Shown here in pieces: positions 8,791-18,418 of a stretch of 64,000 bases of DNA (position 1 is its first letter; every line of letters begins with the position of its first letter). A program made the translations under genes and the position numbers. Below the pieces are notes generated by a model. It had not been told where the DNA came from. It made no database searches and saw only the letters and a list, made by a program, of their open reading frames with translations. Source of the stretch: Bacteroidales bacterium (GTDB taxonomy: Bacteria; Bacteroidota; Bacteroidia; Bacteroidales; Muribaculaceae); NCBI GenBank assembly GCA_910575615.1, contig CAJTEX010000001.1, positions 209,977 to 273,976 of the forward strand, given 5' to 3'.

Positions 8791-10053
8791 TCAGTTTTTG
8801 TTCAATACCTTGTTGTAGATGTCGATGACCTTGCGCCCGGCCTTGTCCCAGGTGATCTGGTTGACCTCGGCGAGGCCATCCTCGCTGAGCTGACGGTGCA
8901 TGGCGGGGTAGGTCACGATGGAGTAGATGGCGTCGGCCATCGCGTCGACATCCCAGTAGTCGGTCTTTATGACGTTGTTGAGGATTTCGGCGCATCCGCT
9001 CTGCTTGGAGATGATGGAGGGGACACCCATCTGCATCGCCTCAAGCGGGGAGATGCCGAAAGGCTCCGAGACCGAGGGCATGACATAGACATCCGACGCT
9101 TTCAGCATCTCGTAGACCTGCTTCCCTTTCTGGAAGCCGGGGAAATGGAACCGGTCGGCGATTCCGCGCTCGGCGGCGAGGTTGATCATCTTGTCCATCA
9201 TGTCGCCCGAGCCTGCCATTACGAAGCGCACGTTGTGGTTGTTTTTCAACACCTTCGCGGCGGTCTCGACGAAGTATTCAGGGCCTTTCTGCATGGTGAT
9301 GCGGCCCAGGAAGGTGACAATCTTGTCTTTGGGCTTCTCCACCTCGACGTTGAGGAATTCCTCGCTCAGGGGGGTGACGGCGTTGTGGACGGTGGTCACC
9401 TTGGCGGGGTCGATGCCGTATTTGTCTATCACCGTCTGGCGGGTGAGGTTTGACACGGTGATGATATGGTCGGCCTGCATCATGCCGTCGCGCTCGATGG
9501 CGAACACCGTGGGGTTGACGTTGCCTCTCGAGCGGTCATAGTCGGTGGCGTGGACATGTATCACCAGCGGTTTGCCGGTCACCTGCTTGGCGTGGATTCC
9601 CGCCGGATATGTCAGCCAGTCATGGGAGTGGATGACATCGCAGGGGATGGTGCGGGCTATCACCCCGGCCACGATGGAGTAGTTGTTGATTTCCTCCAGC
9701 AGGTTGTCGGGATAGCGGCCTGAGAACTCGATGCATCCCAGGTCGTTGGTGCGCATGTAGTTGAAGTCGGCGTATATGTGGTCGCGGAGGCTGAAATAGA
9801 GGTCGGGGTCCATGACCTTGCCTATGCGGCTCTCGACATACTCGCGGCTCACGTCGCGCCATGCTATGGGGGTCTGCGACGCGCCGATGATGTTGGCGAA
9901 GTGGCGTTCCTCGTCGCCGAACGGTTTGGGGATTACGAAGGTGATTTCCATGTCGCCACACTCCCACATGCCCTTGGTCAGGCCATAGCTGGCGGTTCCC
10001 AAACCGCCGAGGATGTGAGGGGGAAACTCCCATCCAAACATTAATGCTTTCAT
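8791..10053 (-). CDS. GT4-type glycosyltransferase (glycogen/starch synthase-like)
   Basis: A 420-residue cytoplasmic glycosyltransferase with the GT-B fold. The N-terminal MFGWEFPPHILGGLG resembles the ADP/UDP-glucose binding loop of glycogen synthases, and the C-terminal SEPFGISPLEAM is the nucleotide-sugar E-x7-E motif of GT4/GT5 enzymes. It is the middle gene of the glycogen operon, 23 bp after the debranching enzyme and 37 bp before the GH57 gene. The role inferred from context is glucan chain synthesis. The alternative is a trehalose- or other alpha-glucoside-forming GT4. Confidence 0.82.
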   Translation of the reverse strand: MKALMFGWEFPPHILGGLGTASYGLTKGMWECGDMEITFVIPKPFGDEERHFANIIGASQTPIAWRDVSREYVESRIGKVMDPDLYFSLRDHIYADFNYMRTNDLGCIEFSGRYPDNLLEEINNYSIVAGVIARTIPCDVIHSHDWLTYPAGIHAKQVTGKPLVIHVHATDYDRSRGNVNPTVFAIERDGMMQADHIITVSNLTRQTVIDKYGIDPAKVTTVHNAVTPLSEEFLNVEVEKPKDKIVTFLGRITMQKGPEYFVETAAKVLKNNHNVRFVMAGSGDMMDKMINLAAERGIADRFHFPGFQKGKQVYEMLKASDVYVMPSVSEPFGISPLEAMQMGVPSIISKQSGCAEILNNVIKTDYWDVDAMADAIYSIVTYPAMHRQLSEDGLAEVNQITWDKAGRKVIDIYNKVLNKN

Positions 10054-10076
10054 GTTTCAGTCGGTTTGTTAAGGGG

Positions 10077-12020
10077 TCAGTCGTTGAATTTCTTGAGAGT
10101 GCGGATGGTGCGCAACACCTCCGCTATGTTCGTGGCGTGGGATATCGCGCCTCGGTTGGTGTAGGGTGGATTGCCGTCGTAGAGCTGCGACAGGGAGCCG
10201 ATGCAGCCGTTTGACATGTCTTCCTCGAATCCGATCATCATGCGGTCGATGTAGCTCACGCCGCTGTGGCCGAACACCTTGAGGTACGCGTCGGCGTAGA
10301 ATCCCATAAGCCATGGACGGGCGGGCCCGTTGTGGAGGGCCTGCTCGCGCTCCTCGGGTGAGCCGAGGTAGTTGGGGCGGTAGCCGTAGCTCTTTGGCGA
10401 GAGGGTGCGCAGCCCCTTGGGGGTGAGCAGCTCGCGGGTCACCACGTCGAGCACCCCTTTGCGCTGGCGGCGGTCGAGGGGGGAGTGGTCAAGACCGATG
10501 GCGATAGCCATGTTGGGGCGCACCGACGGGTCGGCGTATGTGGCGTTGACGTAGTCGTAGAGGTAGCCGTAGTCGTTGAGGAAGGTGGTGACGAACGCCT
10601 CCTTGGCTTTGGCGGCGGTCTCGATCCAGCGGGCGCGGGCCTCGGCCAGGTCGGGCAGCTCCTCGGTGAGGTCGGCGGCAAACATCAGGGCGTTGTACCA
10701 CAGGGCGTTCAGCTCCACCAACAGGCCGGTGCGGGGCACCACGGGGCGTCCACCCCACACTGAGTTCATCCAGGATGCGGGGACAACCGAGCCGTCGGTC
10801 GAGATCAGGCCGTCTTCCTGGAGGAAGAGGTTGGGGTGCTTGCCGTCGAGGATGAAGTCGAGCAGTGAGGTCACCAGCTGGCCGTAGCGGGCGGCGGTGT
10901 CGGCCATGCCGTAATTCCTGGCGTATTGCTGTATTGCCCAGATGGCCCAGACGGGGATGTCGGGGAGGCCGATGCCGTGTATCTTGGTGTCCTCCTCGAG
11001 GGTTTCCATAAACCGGTCGAGGGCAGCCGCGCCGGTCTCCATTATCTTCTCGAAGTCGTCGCGGTGGCCGATGGCGATGGTGTTGCCCGGCAGCGACATG
11101 AAGGTGTTGCGTGCGAGGATTTTCCCCCAGGGATATCCCGAGAGCATATACTCCTTGTCACCCTCCTTGAGGTAGAGCTGCTTGGCGGCGTTCTTGAGGC
11201 AGTTGTAGAAGCTGGTGCGGGCCGTGCGCGAGGCGATTTCGGCCTCATACATACTTTTGAGCGAGCGGGTGTTCACCTCCGACAGGCCTGCCGAGAAGAT
11301 TATCGACTCACCCTTCTTGATGTTGACCTGGAAATATCCGGGCACCCAGAGGTCTTCGCAGTAAGGCACGCCGCGATCCATGTCCTTGACATACTCGATG
11401 TTGTTGTACCAGTGCGGGTCGTAGACAAACTCGGGCTTGCGGGTGAGCTGCATGTACAGGGCCGGGTAGCCGGGGTAGAGGCAGCAGGAGATGCCGTTGC
11501 TCACCGGGGTGCATTCCTTGTTGAGGGTGTCGTTGGCCATGCAGAGGGCGTTGCTCTCGCGGAAGGCCAGGAAGGGGCGGAACTGGAGGGTTGTCGGCGA
11601 ATGTGCCTCGACCAGAGTGTAGCGGATCAGGATGCGGTTTTCGTGCTGGATGAAGATTTTCTCCTTGGTGAGAATCACCCCCCCGACGCGATAGGTGGTG
11701 CGGGGCACACTCTCGCAGTCAAACTCGCGTATGTACTTGTGGCCGTTTGGATTGTATACGCCACCCTGGTAGCGGTGCAGCCCCAGGTTGAATGGGGCGC
11801 CGTGTTGGATGACCGTCTCGTCGAGCGACGACAGCAGCACATGGGGGTTGTAGTCTCCGTCACCCAGGGGCACAACCAGCAGTCCGTGCTGTTTGCGGGT
11901 GTTGCAGTCAACAATCGACGTGCAATGATAAGCCCCCGCCTGGTTAGTCCGGAGCATCTCCTTGGGTAGCGACTGCTCGAGATTAATCATCAGGTTCTTA
12001 TCAAACTTGAGATAACTCAT
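10077..12020 (-). CDS. Glycogen debranching enzyme (amylo-alpha-1,6-glucosidase)
   Basis: A 647-residue cytoplasmic protein with an N-terminal GDE_N beta-domain (about 15-250) and a C-terminal (alpha/alpha)6 amylo-alpha-1,6-glucosidase domain (about 290-640). Typical landmarks are AGAYHCTSIVDCNTRKQHGLL near the N-terminus, the barrel segment SGYPWGKILARNTFMSLPG and the region with LPDIPVWAIWAIQQYARN. It removes alpha-1,6 branch stubs from glycogen. It is the first gene of the leftward operon, downstream of a good promoter at 12119-12150. The start ATG at 12018-12020 fits the conserved N-terminus. Confidence 0.88.
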   Translation of the reverse strand: MSYLKFDKNLMINLEQSLPKEMLRTNQAGAYHCTSIVDCNTRKQHGLLVVPLGDGDYNPHVLLSSLDETVIQHGAPFNLGLHRYQGGVYNPNGHKYIREFDCESVPRTTYRVGGVILTKEKIFIQHENRILIRYTLVEAHSPTTLQFRPFLAFRESNALCMANDTLNKECTPVSNGISCCLYPGYPALYMQLTRKPEFVYDPHWYNNIEYVKDMDRGVPYCEDLWVPGYFQVNIKKGESIIFSAGLSEVNTRSLKSMYEAEIASRTARTSFYNCLKNAAKQLYLKEGDKEYMLSGYPWGKILARNTFMSLPGNTIAIGHRDDFEKIMETGAAALDRFMETLEEDTKIHGIGLPDIPVWAIWAIQQYARNYGMADTAARYGQLVTSLLDFILDGKHPNLFLQEDGLISTDGSVVPASWMNSVWGGRPVVPRTGLLVELNALWYNALMFAADLTEELPDLAEARARWIETAAKAKEAFVTTFLNDYGYLYDYVNATYADPSVRPNMAIAIGLDHSPLDRRQRKGVLDVVTRELLTPKGLRTLSPKSYGYRPNYLGSPEEREQALHNGPARPWLMGFYADAYLKVFGHSGVSYIDRMMIGFEEDMSNGCIGSLSQLYDGNPPYTNRGAISHATNIAEVLRTIRTLKKFND

Positions 12021-12118
12021 TAGGTTTTAGAGGTTTGTTATGTTAGTATTCGTGTTGGCTTATGTTCCGGCGGCGCACCGTGGAGAGCGGCACGCCGTGA
12101 AATTGATTTTAGGTGACA

Positions 12119-12150
12119 CGAAAATACTATATTTTTCACGGGATTGCAAA
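12119..12150 (-). promoter_or_regulatory. Promoter of the glycogen operon
   Basis: On the minus strand TTTG (12147-12150), 20 nt, TATTTTCG (12119-12126). This gives a leader of about 95 nt before the debranching-enzyme ATG. Confidence 0.6.
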
Positions 12151-12170
12151 TTTTATCCGCTAAATTAACA

Positions 12171-12206
12171 TAAAAAAATAAGTTTCCTCAAGCAGAGGAA
12201 ACTTAT
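12171..12206 (-). terminator. Rho-independent terminator of the adhesin-like gene
   Basis: A perfect 12-bp stem, ATAAGTTTCCTC (12178-12189) with GAGGAAACTTAT (12195-12206), and a 5-nt loop. On the minus strand it is followed by a run of seven T residues. Confidence 0.85.
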
Positions 12207-12248
12207 ATGTTATTAAGCGATGTTTTTAGGCATCGCGGCTGGGGCGTT

Positions 12249-15200
12249 TTACCTGACAAGAACCTTGACGGTGGTTCCGGCGGCGGTCACGATGTATGCT
12301 CCTGGAGCCATCGGGTGGGAGCCGTCGCCTGTGCCGCGCCATAAGGTCTTGCCGTCGGCCGAGTGTATGGCCACCAAGCTGTCACCGGCGTTGGTCACGA
12401 CGATGTTACCGCCGCTGACGGTGATGGAGAGCGCTGGGGCTGCTACGGCGTGTATGCCCGATTTGGAGACGGTGATTGATGCCTGGGCCGAGGCGGCCGA
12501 CTCTTTTTCGGTGACGGTCGTGACGTGGTAGCGGTAGGTGTTGCCATCCTCCACTGCGTCGTCGAGATACTCAGGGGTGGTGGTGTCGCCGATGAGCAGG
12601 CCGTCGCGGTAGACATTGTATTTCGCTATGGAGTGCATCTCAGTGGCAGACACGAAGTTGACATCATCGACCAATATGCCGAACATGTCGCGGCTGACAT
12701 AGTTGATGGCGAAATACTTGGCGTCGGCGGGGAGCTTGCATTCCACCTTCTCCCATCCGAGGGTGGATTTTGTGATTCTGCCGAGTTCGGTGAACGAGCC
12801 GGGGGCATTATCTGTGGTCGAGCACATCAACCGTATCGTCTCGGGGTATTTGGAGGAGATGATTCCTAACTGGAACGACACGTAGGTGTCGCCGCGGAGC
12901 AGCGGGGTTATGAGCCAGTCGTCGGCAGGGTCGGGAGTGGGTGCGCTCTCCGAGGCGCGTTCGGGGCAAGTGGCCATCAGGTACTGTTTGCCGGTCTTGG
13001 CCTCCAGTCCTTCCGAGTTGGCCAATTCGTCGGCGTTGACCACCATGAATGCCTTGGGAAGCTGCTCGTTGGGCATGGGGTTGGAGGCGAACTTGTAGAC
13101 GCTCTTTCCGTCACGGTCGATGTTGGAGAAACCGCCGAGTGTCTCGTCGTAGCTGAACGGTTCAAGATTTTCGAACGACTCGGTGAGAGTCTTGTTCAGT
13201 TCGGGTTCTTGCCATGTGAGGTTGACCGCGTTGTCGAGCATCGATGCCGACAGGGTGGTGACGGTGGGGAGGATGGGCTTGCGCACCTCGGTGGATATCA
13301 CGCGGGAGTTGTTTGACTCAACTTCGTCGGCTGCCACGAGGGAGGCCTTGATATCGATTGTCTTGGAGGCGTCGCCGATGGCAGGGATGAAGCTCCAGGT
13401 GTATGTCCTCTTGGCTCCTGAAGCGAGCTGTGCGCCCGTCATTACGCCGGAGGCGATGACATCGCCGTCGGATATGGCTTCAAACTTGACATCTGACGAC
13501 AATGAGGTGAAGCCGGTGTTGGTGACCTCGGCGGTAAACGATGCCTCTTCGCCGACCCTCACATCGTTGTCGCTGGTCAGGGTGGTCAGGGCGAGGTCGT
13601 TCTGCGCCGAAGTCTTGAGGGAGTAGCTGTCGATGGCGTAGATGTAGTCAACGTCGTCGAGAGCCACGTCTACGATGATCTGCACCCAGGGTTTGTCCTG
13701 GAACTCGGCGGGGAGGGGGTATGACACCTCGGCCCAATCGGTGGCCGCCCCGCAGTCGAGGGTGCCGAGCTTGACAAGCTGAGTGTCATAGTTGCTGGCG
13801 TAGACGGTCATCTCTGAAGCGTGTGAGGCATACCGCAGGTATTTCATCTCGAATGCCGCGTTGTGGATTCCGGCGGTCGAGAATTTGGGGAGAAGCACGC
13901 GCCCCATCGTGGGGTCGTCGTTGTAGGGGTTATATGCCACCAGGGCCGACTGGTTGTCATCTTCCACGATGGCAGTAGGGTCTTGCATCGCCCATCGTCC
14001 GGCATAGTTCTCGTCGGGGCGCGAGATGGTCAGCGGGGTGTATTTCATGTCGAGGTTGTCGAATGTCTCGACGGCCGGCAAGGCGTAGGGGGTACCGTGC
14101 ATATCGCTGACATACACCGGGTCTTCATCTATCCAGTTGATGAGGTCGGTGCTGGTGCCGGCGGCGTTGCGCGGCCTCACCTGCAGGCGGGTGGTGCGCA
14201 GCTGCGCTCCCTCGGGGAGTGTATAGACATACTCCATACCGTTGCCGGTCGATTCCTTGAAGTTGTAGTCTTGCGTGGCGTTGTCGTAGAGGTAAATGTC
14301 ATACTCGATGGATTCGGGGTCGATGTAGCCGCCGTTTTCACCCTCGGTGGGCGCAGTCCAGGTGAGGGTGTAGGTCATATTGTCGCGCGACAGCACTCCG
14401 GTGAGGTCGTGTACCCTCTTTGGTAGCACCACTCCGGTGTAGGTCGATAACGAGAGCGGCTCCCCCTCGAGCTGGCCGTTGACCTGTAGAGTCAGCGCGT
14501 TGTCACCTTGCACGGTGGCCACAGTCAGTGACTGGGTGGTGCCGGGAAGACCGGTGGCTTGCACGGTCTGGGCGGGAGAGGTGAGTATGGCGGTCAATTC
14601 GTTGTCAGCCGGGAGCTGCTTGCCGTTCATGGCCATGAGGGGCATAGTGAAGCTTACGGTCGCGCTGAGTCCACCCTCGGAGGCAGGTGTGACTGCCACG
14701 TCAGACGGTTGTGCAGGGGCAGCCGCGCTTGACTCTTTCTCATTCACCGCTATTTTCTTGAATGTGCATCCCCATGAGTTGATATCGGGTGTGTCCTTGG
14801 GGGTTATGCATCTGAAACCGATGTAATAGACCCCGGCTCCGTCAGGGAGACCGAATGCGATTGTCTGGGGGATGTCCTCGTTGGCCTTGGAGACGTAGAA
14901 GTTGGTTATCTCGCCGATTTTTGTGGTCATCCCATCGGCATCGGGTGTCGAGCCGAGATATACCTCGAATGATGATTGGAACGCTTCACCCCTCATGTTG
15001 TGAGTCATAGTGAACGACAGCTCGTAGTTTTTGTCGTCGGAGGTGAAACGTATGCCTGGGGTTATGGCCCAGTCGTCGCAGTCGGCCTTGCTGTTGGTGG
15101 GGCTTTGCAACCCTTTGAAGTTGCTTCGGTACTGCCATTTCTTGCCGTCGCCGTTGGCATCGATGATGGTGAACATATCGATTTCCTGCTGGGTTGGAGT

Positions 15201-15443
15201 CATCTCAAACGGTACGTCTACCGTTATGGTAACGGCTTTGCGGGGAGCCTCGGGGGCAGAATGGCCAATGGTTCCCTCCATGGCCGCACGCAGGGTCTCT
15301 ACGCTGATTCTGGCGGGTTGTTCGTCAAGTGTGGCCGCGTTGCTGTCGGCAGCCGCTACACCGTGCCGCTGGTGTAGCACCACACCGGCTGAACTTAGCG
15401 CGAGTAGCGCTGCCGATGTCAATGTGAGTAATGATTTCTTCAT
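12249..15443 (-). CDS. Large secreted multi-domain protein with choice-of-anchor J / cleaved-adhesin modules
   Basis: A 1064-residue secreted protein. A signal peptide (about 1-32) is followed by a jelly-roll module (about 85-235), fibronectin-III-like modules, a second jelly-roll (about 460-620, around QDPTAIVEDDNQSALVAYN), a CARDB-like Ig module (about 630-730), a third jelly-roll (about 750-920, with DDWLITPLL) and a short Fn3 segment. The last ~70 residues form a C-terminal sorting domain of the type IX secretion kind (ending APGAYIVTAAG then TVKVLVR). The DDW-I-TP signature is characteristic of cleaved-adhesin/choice-of-anchor J domains. It probably reaches the cell surface or is released; substrate unknown. 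It is monocistronic, with a promoter at 15512-15543 and a strong terminator at 12171-12206. Confidence 0.8.
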   Translation of the reverse strand: MKKSLLTLTSAALLALSSAGVVLHQRHGVAAADSNAATLDEQPARISVETLRAAMEGTIGHSAPEAPRKAVTITVDVPFEMTPTQQEIDMFTIIDANGDGKKWQYRSNFKGLQSPTNSKADCDDWAITPGIRFTSDDKNYELSFTMTHNMRGEAFQSSFEVYLGSTPDADGMTTKIGEITNFYVSKANEDIPQTIAFGLPDGAGVYYIGFRCITPKDTPDINSWGCTFKKIAVNEKESSAAAPAQPSDVAVTPASEGGLSATVSFTMPLMAMNGKQLPADNELTAILTSPAQTVQATGLPGTTQSLTVATVQGDNALTLQVNGQLEGEPLSLSTYTGVVLPKRVHDLTGVLSRDNMTYTLTWTAPTEGENGGYIDPESIEYDIYLYDNATQDYNFKESTGNGMEYVYTLPEGAQLRTTRLQVRPRNAAGTSTDLINWIDEDPVYVSDMHGTPYALPAVETFDNLDMKYTPLTISRPDENYAGRWAMQDPTAIVEDDNQSALVAYNPYNDDPTMGRVLLPKFSTAGIHNAAFEMKYLRYASHASEMTVYASNYDTQLVKLGTLDCGAATDWAEVSYPLPAEFQDKPWVQIIVDVALDDVDYIYAIDSYSLKTSAQNDLALTTLTSDNDVRVGEEASFTAEVTNTGFTSLSSDVKFEAISDGDVIASGVMTGAQLASGAKRTYTWSFIPAIGDASKTIDIKASLVAADEVESNNSRVISTEVRKPILPTVTTLSASMLDNAVNLTWQEPELNKTLTESFENLEPFSYDETLGGFSNIDRDGKSVYKFASNPMPNEQLPKAFMVVNADELANSEGLEAKTGKQYLMATCPERASESAPTPDPADDWLITPLLRGDTYVSFQLGIISSKYPETIRLMCSTTDNAPGSFTELGRITKSTLGWEKVECKLPADAKYFAINYVSRDMFGILVDDVNFVSATEMHSIAKYNVYRDGLLIGDTTTPEYLDDAVEDGNTYRYHVTTVTEKESAASAQASITVSKSGIHAVAAPALSITVSGGNIVVTNAGDSLVAIHSADGKTLWRGTGDGSHPMAPGAYIVTAAGTTVKVLVR

Positions 15444-15511
15444 GGGAATTTTTTTGGTTTCGATTAAGTACTATTCAGAATTATTTTCACCTACAAATTA
15501 GTTGGTGTCTG

Positions 15512-15543
15512 CAAATAAAAGCAAAAAGTCACTCGTCGCCAAG
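15512..15543 (-). promoter_or_regulatory. Probable promoter of the adhesin-like gene
   Basis: On the minus strand CTTG (15540-15543), 20 nt, TTTATTTG (15512-15519). The -7 box has one mismatch to TAnnTTTG. It lies back to back with the promoter of the Crp/Fnr gene. Confidence 0.4.
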
Positions 15544-15578
15544 TTTCGGAAGATTTTTTCAAGATTACCTGCCCCTTT

Positions 15579-15611
15579 TTTGACATAAAACAAAAAAATA
15601 TCGTAAATTCG
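15579..15611 (+). promoter_or_regulatory. Probable promoter of the Crp/Fnr regulator
   Basis: TTTG (15579-15582), 21 nt, TAAATTCG (15604-15611), about 47 nt before the chosen ATG at 15658. A TTG start at 15619 would fall within a few bases of the predicted transcription start, which argues against it. Confidence 0.45.
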
Positions 15612-15657
15612 CAAACGATTGCCTCGGCCATACGTGACGCGGGGCCATTTCAAACCT

Positions 15658-16284
15658 ATGATTGCCGATTATATCAAGCCGATAGAGTTGCGGCAGGTTA
15701 TTTCGCGCTATTGCGATCCGACCGACGCCCTTGTTAATGATTTCGAGGCGGTGGCCCGCCTCGTGTGTGTCAAGAAAGAGGAAGCCTTGGTGAGGCAGGG
15801 TGAGCTTTGCACCGATTTCATAATCAACCGTTGCGGACTGTTCAGGGTCAGCTGTGTCACGGATGGGAAGGAGGACACATTGCTGTTTGGCACATCGGGC
15901 GATGTGTTCACGTCATTGCACAGCTACTATGCCGGTGAACCGGCGGTGTTCTCGCTGGTCGCTGTACAGGATTCAGAGGCGTGGATGATTAGTTACGACG
16001 ATATGCGGCGGCTTGAGGCAGACCATCCTGTGATGGTGAAGTGGATGCGTGACCTGCTTGTCGAGCAGATGTTTGGCTTCGAGAAGCGTTATATCTACAA
16101 TAACAACAAGTCGGCCGAGGAGCGGCTGCTTAATTTTATGCGGGTATGTTCGGGCAACCTGCGCCGCCCGTCGGTAAAACATATCTCAAGTATCGCTCCT
16201 TTGAAATACATCGCGCAGTATCTGAAAATAACGCAGTCTACTTTGTCGCGACTGCGTAACAAATTGGCCAAGACCGAGTGGTGA
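15658..16284 (+). CDS. Crp/Fnr-family transcriptional regulator
   Basis: A 208-residue regulator with an N-terminal cyclic-nucleotide-binding-type beta-roll (about 25-115) and a C-terminal helix-turn-helix (about 165-205, with YIAQYLKITQSTLSRLRNKLA). No cysteine cluster of the Fnr type is seen, and the phosphate-binding cassette is degenerate, as in many Bacteroidetes members. The ATG at 15658 is chosen over an upstream TTG because of promoter position and because MIADYIKPIE starts the conserved part. It is divergent from the large secreted adhesin-like gene, which might be a target; that is inference. A hairpin overlaps the 3' end. Confidence 0.85.
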   Translation: MIADYIKPIELRQVISRYCDPTDALVNDFEAVARLVCVKKEEALVRQGELCTDFIINRCGLFRVSCVTDGKEDTLLFGTSGDVFTSLHSYYAGEPAVFSLVAVQDSEAWMISYDDMRRLEADHPVMVKWMRDLLVEQMFGFEKRYIYNNNKSAEERLLNFMRVCSGNLRRPSVKHISSIAPLKYIAQYLKITQSTLSRLRNKLAKTEW

Positions 16285-16315
16285 GGTGCCTGCTGGTCTT
16301 GGCCGTATATTTTGG
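16266..16315 (+). terminator. Hairpin at the end of the Crp/Fnr gene
   Basis: A perfect 10-bp inverted repeat GGCCAAGACC (16266-16275) / GGTCTTGGCC (16295-16304), followed by GTATATTTTGG. It overlaps the last codons of the gene and sits between convergent genes. Confidence 0.5.
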
Positions 16316-16338
16316 TGTTATCCGCTATGGTGCGAGGG

Positions 16339-18144
16339 TCAGGCGTACATGGCCTCGATTTCGCTGGCGTAGCGGCGGTTGATGACGGGGCGGCGTATCT
16401 TGAGGGTGTTGGTCAACTCGCCGCTCTCCATGGTGAACTCGCGGGGGAGAAGGGTGAATTTCTTGATTTTCTCGAATGAGGCCAACCCTTCCTGGAGGGC
16501 TTCGATGCGGCGGGTGAGCATCTCGATGATCTGGCTGTTCTTGAGCAGGTCTTCGAGCGACTGGTATTGTATCTTCTTGCGCCGGGCGTATTCCTTGAGG
16601 GCCTCGATGGCGGGGACGATGATGGCGGTGACGTATTTGCGGCTGTCGCCGATGACGGCCACCTGGTCGATGTATTTGTCTTCGCCAAGGCGGCTCTCGA
16701 TGGCCTGCGGGGCGATGTATTTGCCGTTGGAGGTCTTGAAGAGGTCTTTGAGGCGTTCGGTCAGCACGAGGGCTCCGTTGTCGTCGATGCGTCCGGCGTC
16801 GCCTGTGCGGAACCAGCCGTCGGCGGTGAACACCGCCGCTGTCTCCTCGGGCTTGTTGAAGTAGCCGCGCATGACTGTGGGGCCTTTGACGAGGATTTCG
16901 TTCTCCTCGCCGATTTTCACCTCGACGCCGGGGAGGGGGTTGCCGATGGTGCCGATCTGGTAGCCCACATAGGGGTGGAAGCTGACGGTGGCGGTGGTCT
17001 CGGAGAGGCCGTAGCCGATGACGAGGTTGACTCCCATTGAGTGGAAGAACTCGACGATGGCGTTGCTCAGCGGGGCGCCGGCGGTGGGGAACATGTTGCC
17101 GTTGGTGATGCCCATGGCTTTCTTGACGGTCGAGAAGACTTTTTTCTCGTAGAAGCGGTAGCGGGCTTCGAGCAGGCGTGGCACGGGGAGGCCGAGGCGC
17201 TTGTAGTGGAGGTTGCGGCGGCGGCCCACCTTGAGGGCGCGCGCGCAGAGCCAGCGGGCCACCGGACTCATGGCGCTCATCTTCTCCTGGATGGCGGTGT
17301 AGGCTTTCTCCCAGAAACGGGGGACGGAACACATGCATGTGGGGCGCACCTCCTTGATGACATCCTGTATCATGCGCGGGTCGTGGTTGACATACACCTG
17401 TATGGCCGAGTCGAGGCAGAAATAGGTCCATGCCTTCTCGAATATGTGGCTCAGGGGGAGGAAGCAGAGCGAGGTGTCGCGGTCGGAGAGGGATGTCAGG
17501 GCCTCATGGTGCATCTCCAGGGCGGCGTTGAAGCAGCTGTGGGGCAGTATCGCCCCTTTCGGCTCGCCTGTGGTGCCGGAGGTGTAGAGCAGAGTGGCGA
17601 CATCGTCGGGCACGGCGCGGGCGGTGCGGGCCTCGACCTCGCGGCGGCACGCGTCTGAGGCGGCCTCGCCGAGTTGGAGCAGCTGGCTGAATGTCATCGA
17701 CGATTTGTCGTCGGCGTCGGTCTCGATTTCGTCATAGACCACGATCTGGGTCAGGGTGGGGAGTTTGGCTGCGACCTTGCGCGCTGTCTCATATTGCGCG
17801 CGGGTGCCGACGAAGATGATTCCCGCTCCTGAGTCGCGCACGATGTACTCGACCTGCTCCTCGGAGGAGGTGGCGTAAATCGAGACGGTCACAGCGCGGT
17901 TGGCGAAGCATCCGAAGTCGGTGGCGAGAATCTTGGGGTCGTTGGGTGAGAAGACGGCCACGCGTTCCTCCTCTTTCACTCCGAGGATTTCAAGGGCGCA
18001 GGCGACTTTTGAGGCTGCCTCTGACAGCTCCCCCCATGTTATCGGGGTCCATTGTCCGGAAGGCTGGCGCTCCCAGAGGGCTGTGCGGCGGGCAGAGTAA
18101 GCGTCTGTCTGACGCTGTATGAGAGTCGTAAGTATGTTGGCCAT
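16339..18144 (-). CDS. fadD: AMP-forming long-chain acyl-CoA synthetase
   Basis: A 601-residue adenylate-forming ligase that activates fatty acids to acyl-CoA through an acyl-AMP. The P-loop-like AMP-binding motif LLYTSGTTGEPKGA is clear, as are GYGLSETTATVSFHP and the hinge/adenine motif GWFRTGDAGRIDDNG. The C-terminal domain is complete (FTMESGELTNTLKIRRP). The frame is open 42 codons further upstream, but the family start matches MANILTTLIQRQ at 18142-18144. Two TAACTTTG-type -7 boxes on the minus strand (18268-18275, 18316-18323) lack clear -33 partners. It is convergent with the Crp/Fnr gene. The family is certain; chain-length preference is unknown. Confidence 0.88.
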   Translation of the reverse strand: MANILTTLIQRQTDAYSARRTALWERQPSGQWTPITWGELSEAASKVACALEILGVKEEERVAVFSPNDPKILATDFGCFANRAVTVSIYATSSEEQVEYIVRDSGAGIIFVGTRAQYETARKVAAKLPTLTQIVVYDEIETDADDKSSMTFSQLLQLGEAASDACRREVEARTARAVPDDVATLLYTSGTTGEPKGAILPHSCFNAALEMHHEALTSLSDRDTSLCFLPLSHIFEKAWTYFCLDSAIQVYVNHDPRMIQDVIKEVRPTCMCSVPRFWEKAYTAIQEKMSAMSPVARWLCARALKVGRRRNLHYKRLGLPVPRLLEARYRFYEKKVFSTVKKAMGITNGNMFPTAGAPLSNAIVEFFHSMGVNLVIGYGLSETTATVSFHPYVGYQIGTIGNPLPGVEVKIGEENEILVKGPTVMRGYFNKPEETAAVFTADGWFRTGDAGRIDDNGALVLTERLKDLFKTSNGKYIAPQAIESRLGEDKYIDQVAVIGDSRKYVTAIIVPAIEALKEYARRKKIQYQSLEDLLKNSQIIEMLTRRIEALQEGLASFEKIKKFTLLPREFTMESGELTNTLKIRRPVINRRYASEIEAMYA

Positions 18145-18418
18145 GTTGGAAACGAAAGGTGGAAAGCGGGATGGACTTGTGGCTTGGCCGTGTCGCGGGA
18201 CGCGCCAGGCCGGGTTGCCCCGGGCTGTGGTGCGCTCCCTCATCCTTATGAACAAATCTGTGGCTGCCAAAGTTAGCGGTCGCCGTCAGACAGGCCATAA
18301 CTTTCCAATTTGGCACAAAGTTAGCCCTTTTTGCCGGGAATGGCGGAGGAAATCCTCCCCATTCCGACGTGAAGTTAACAATTATTTACATTTTTCCCCG
18401 TTTTCAGGGGGGCTTTCT

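Noticed and set aside
15619..15657. TTG start giving a 13-residue longer Crp/Fnr protein
   Set aside because: It lies a few bases after the -7 box, so it would leave almost no leader; the ATG at 15658 matches the conserved start.
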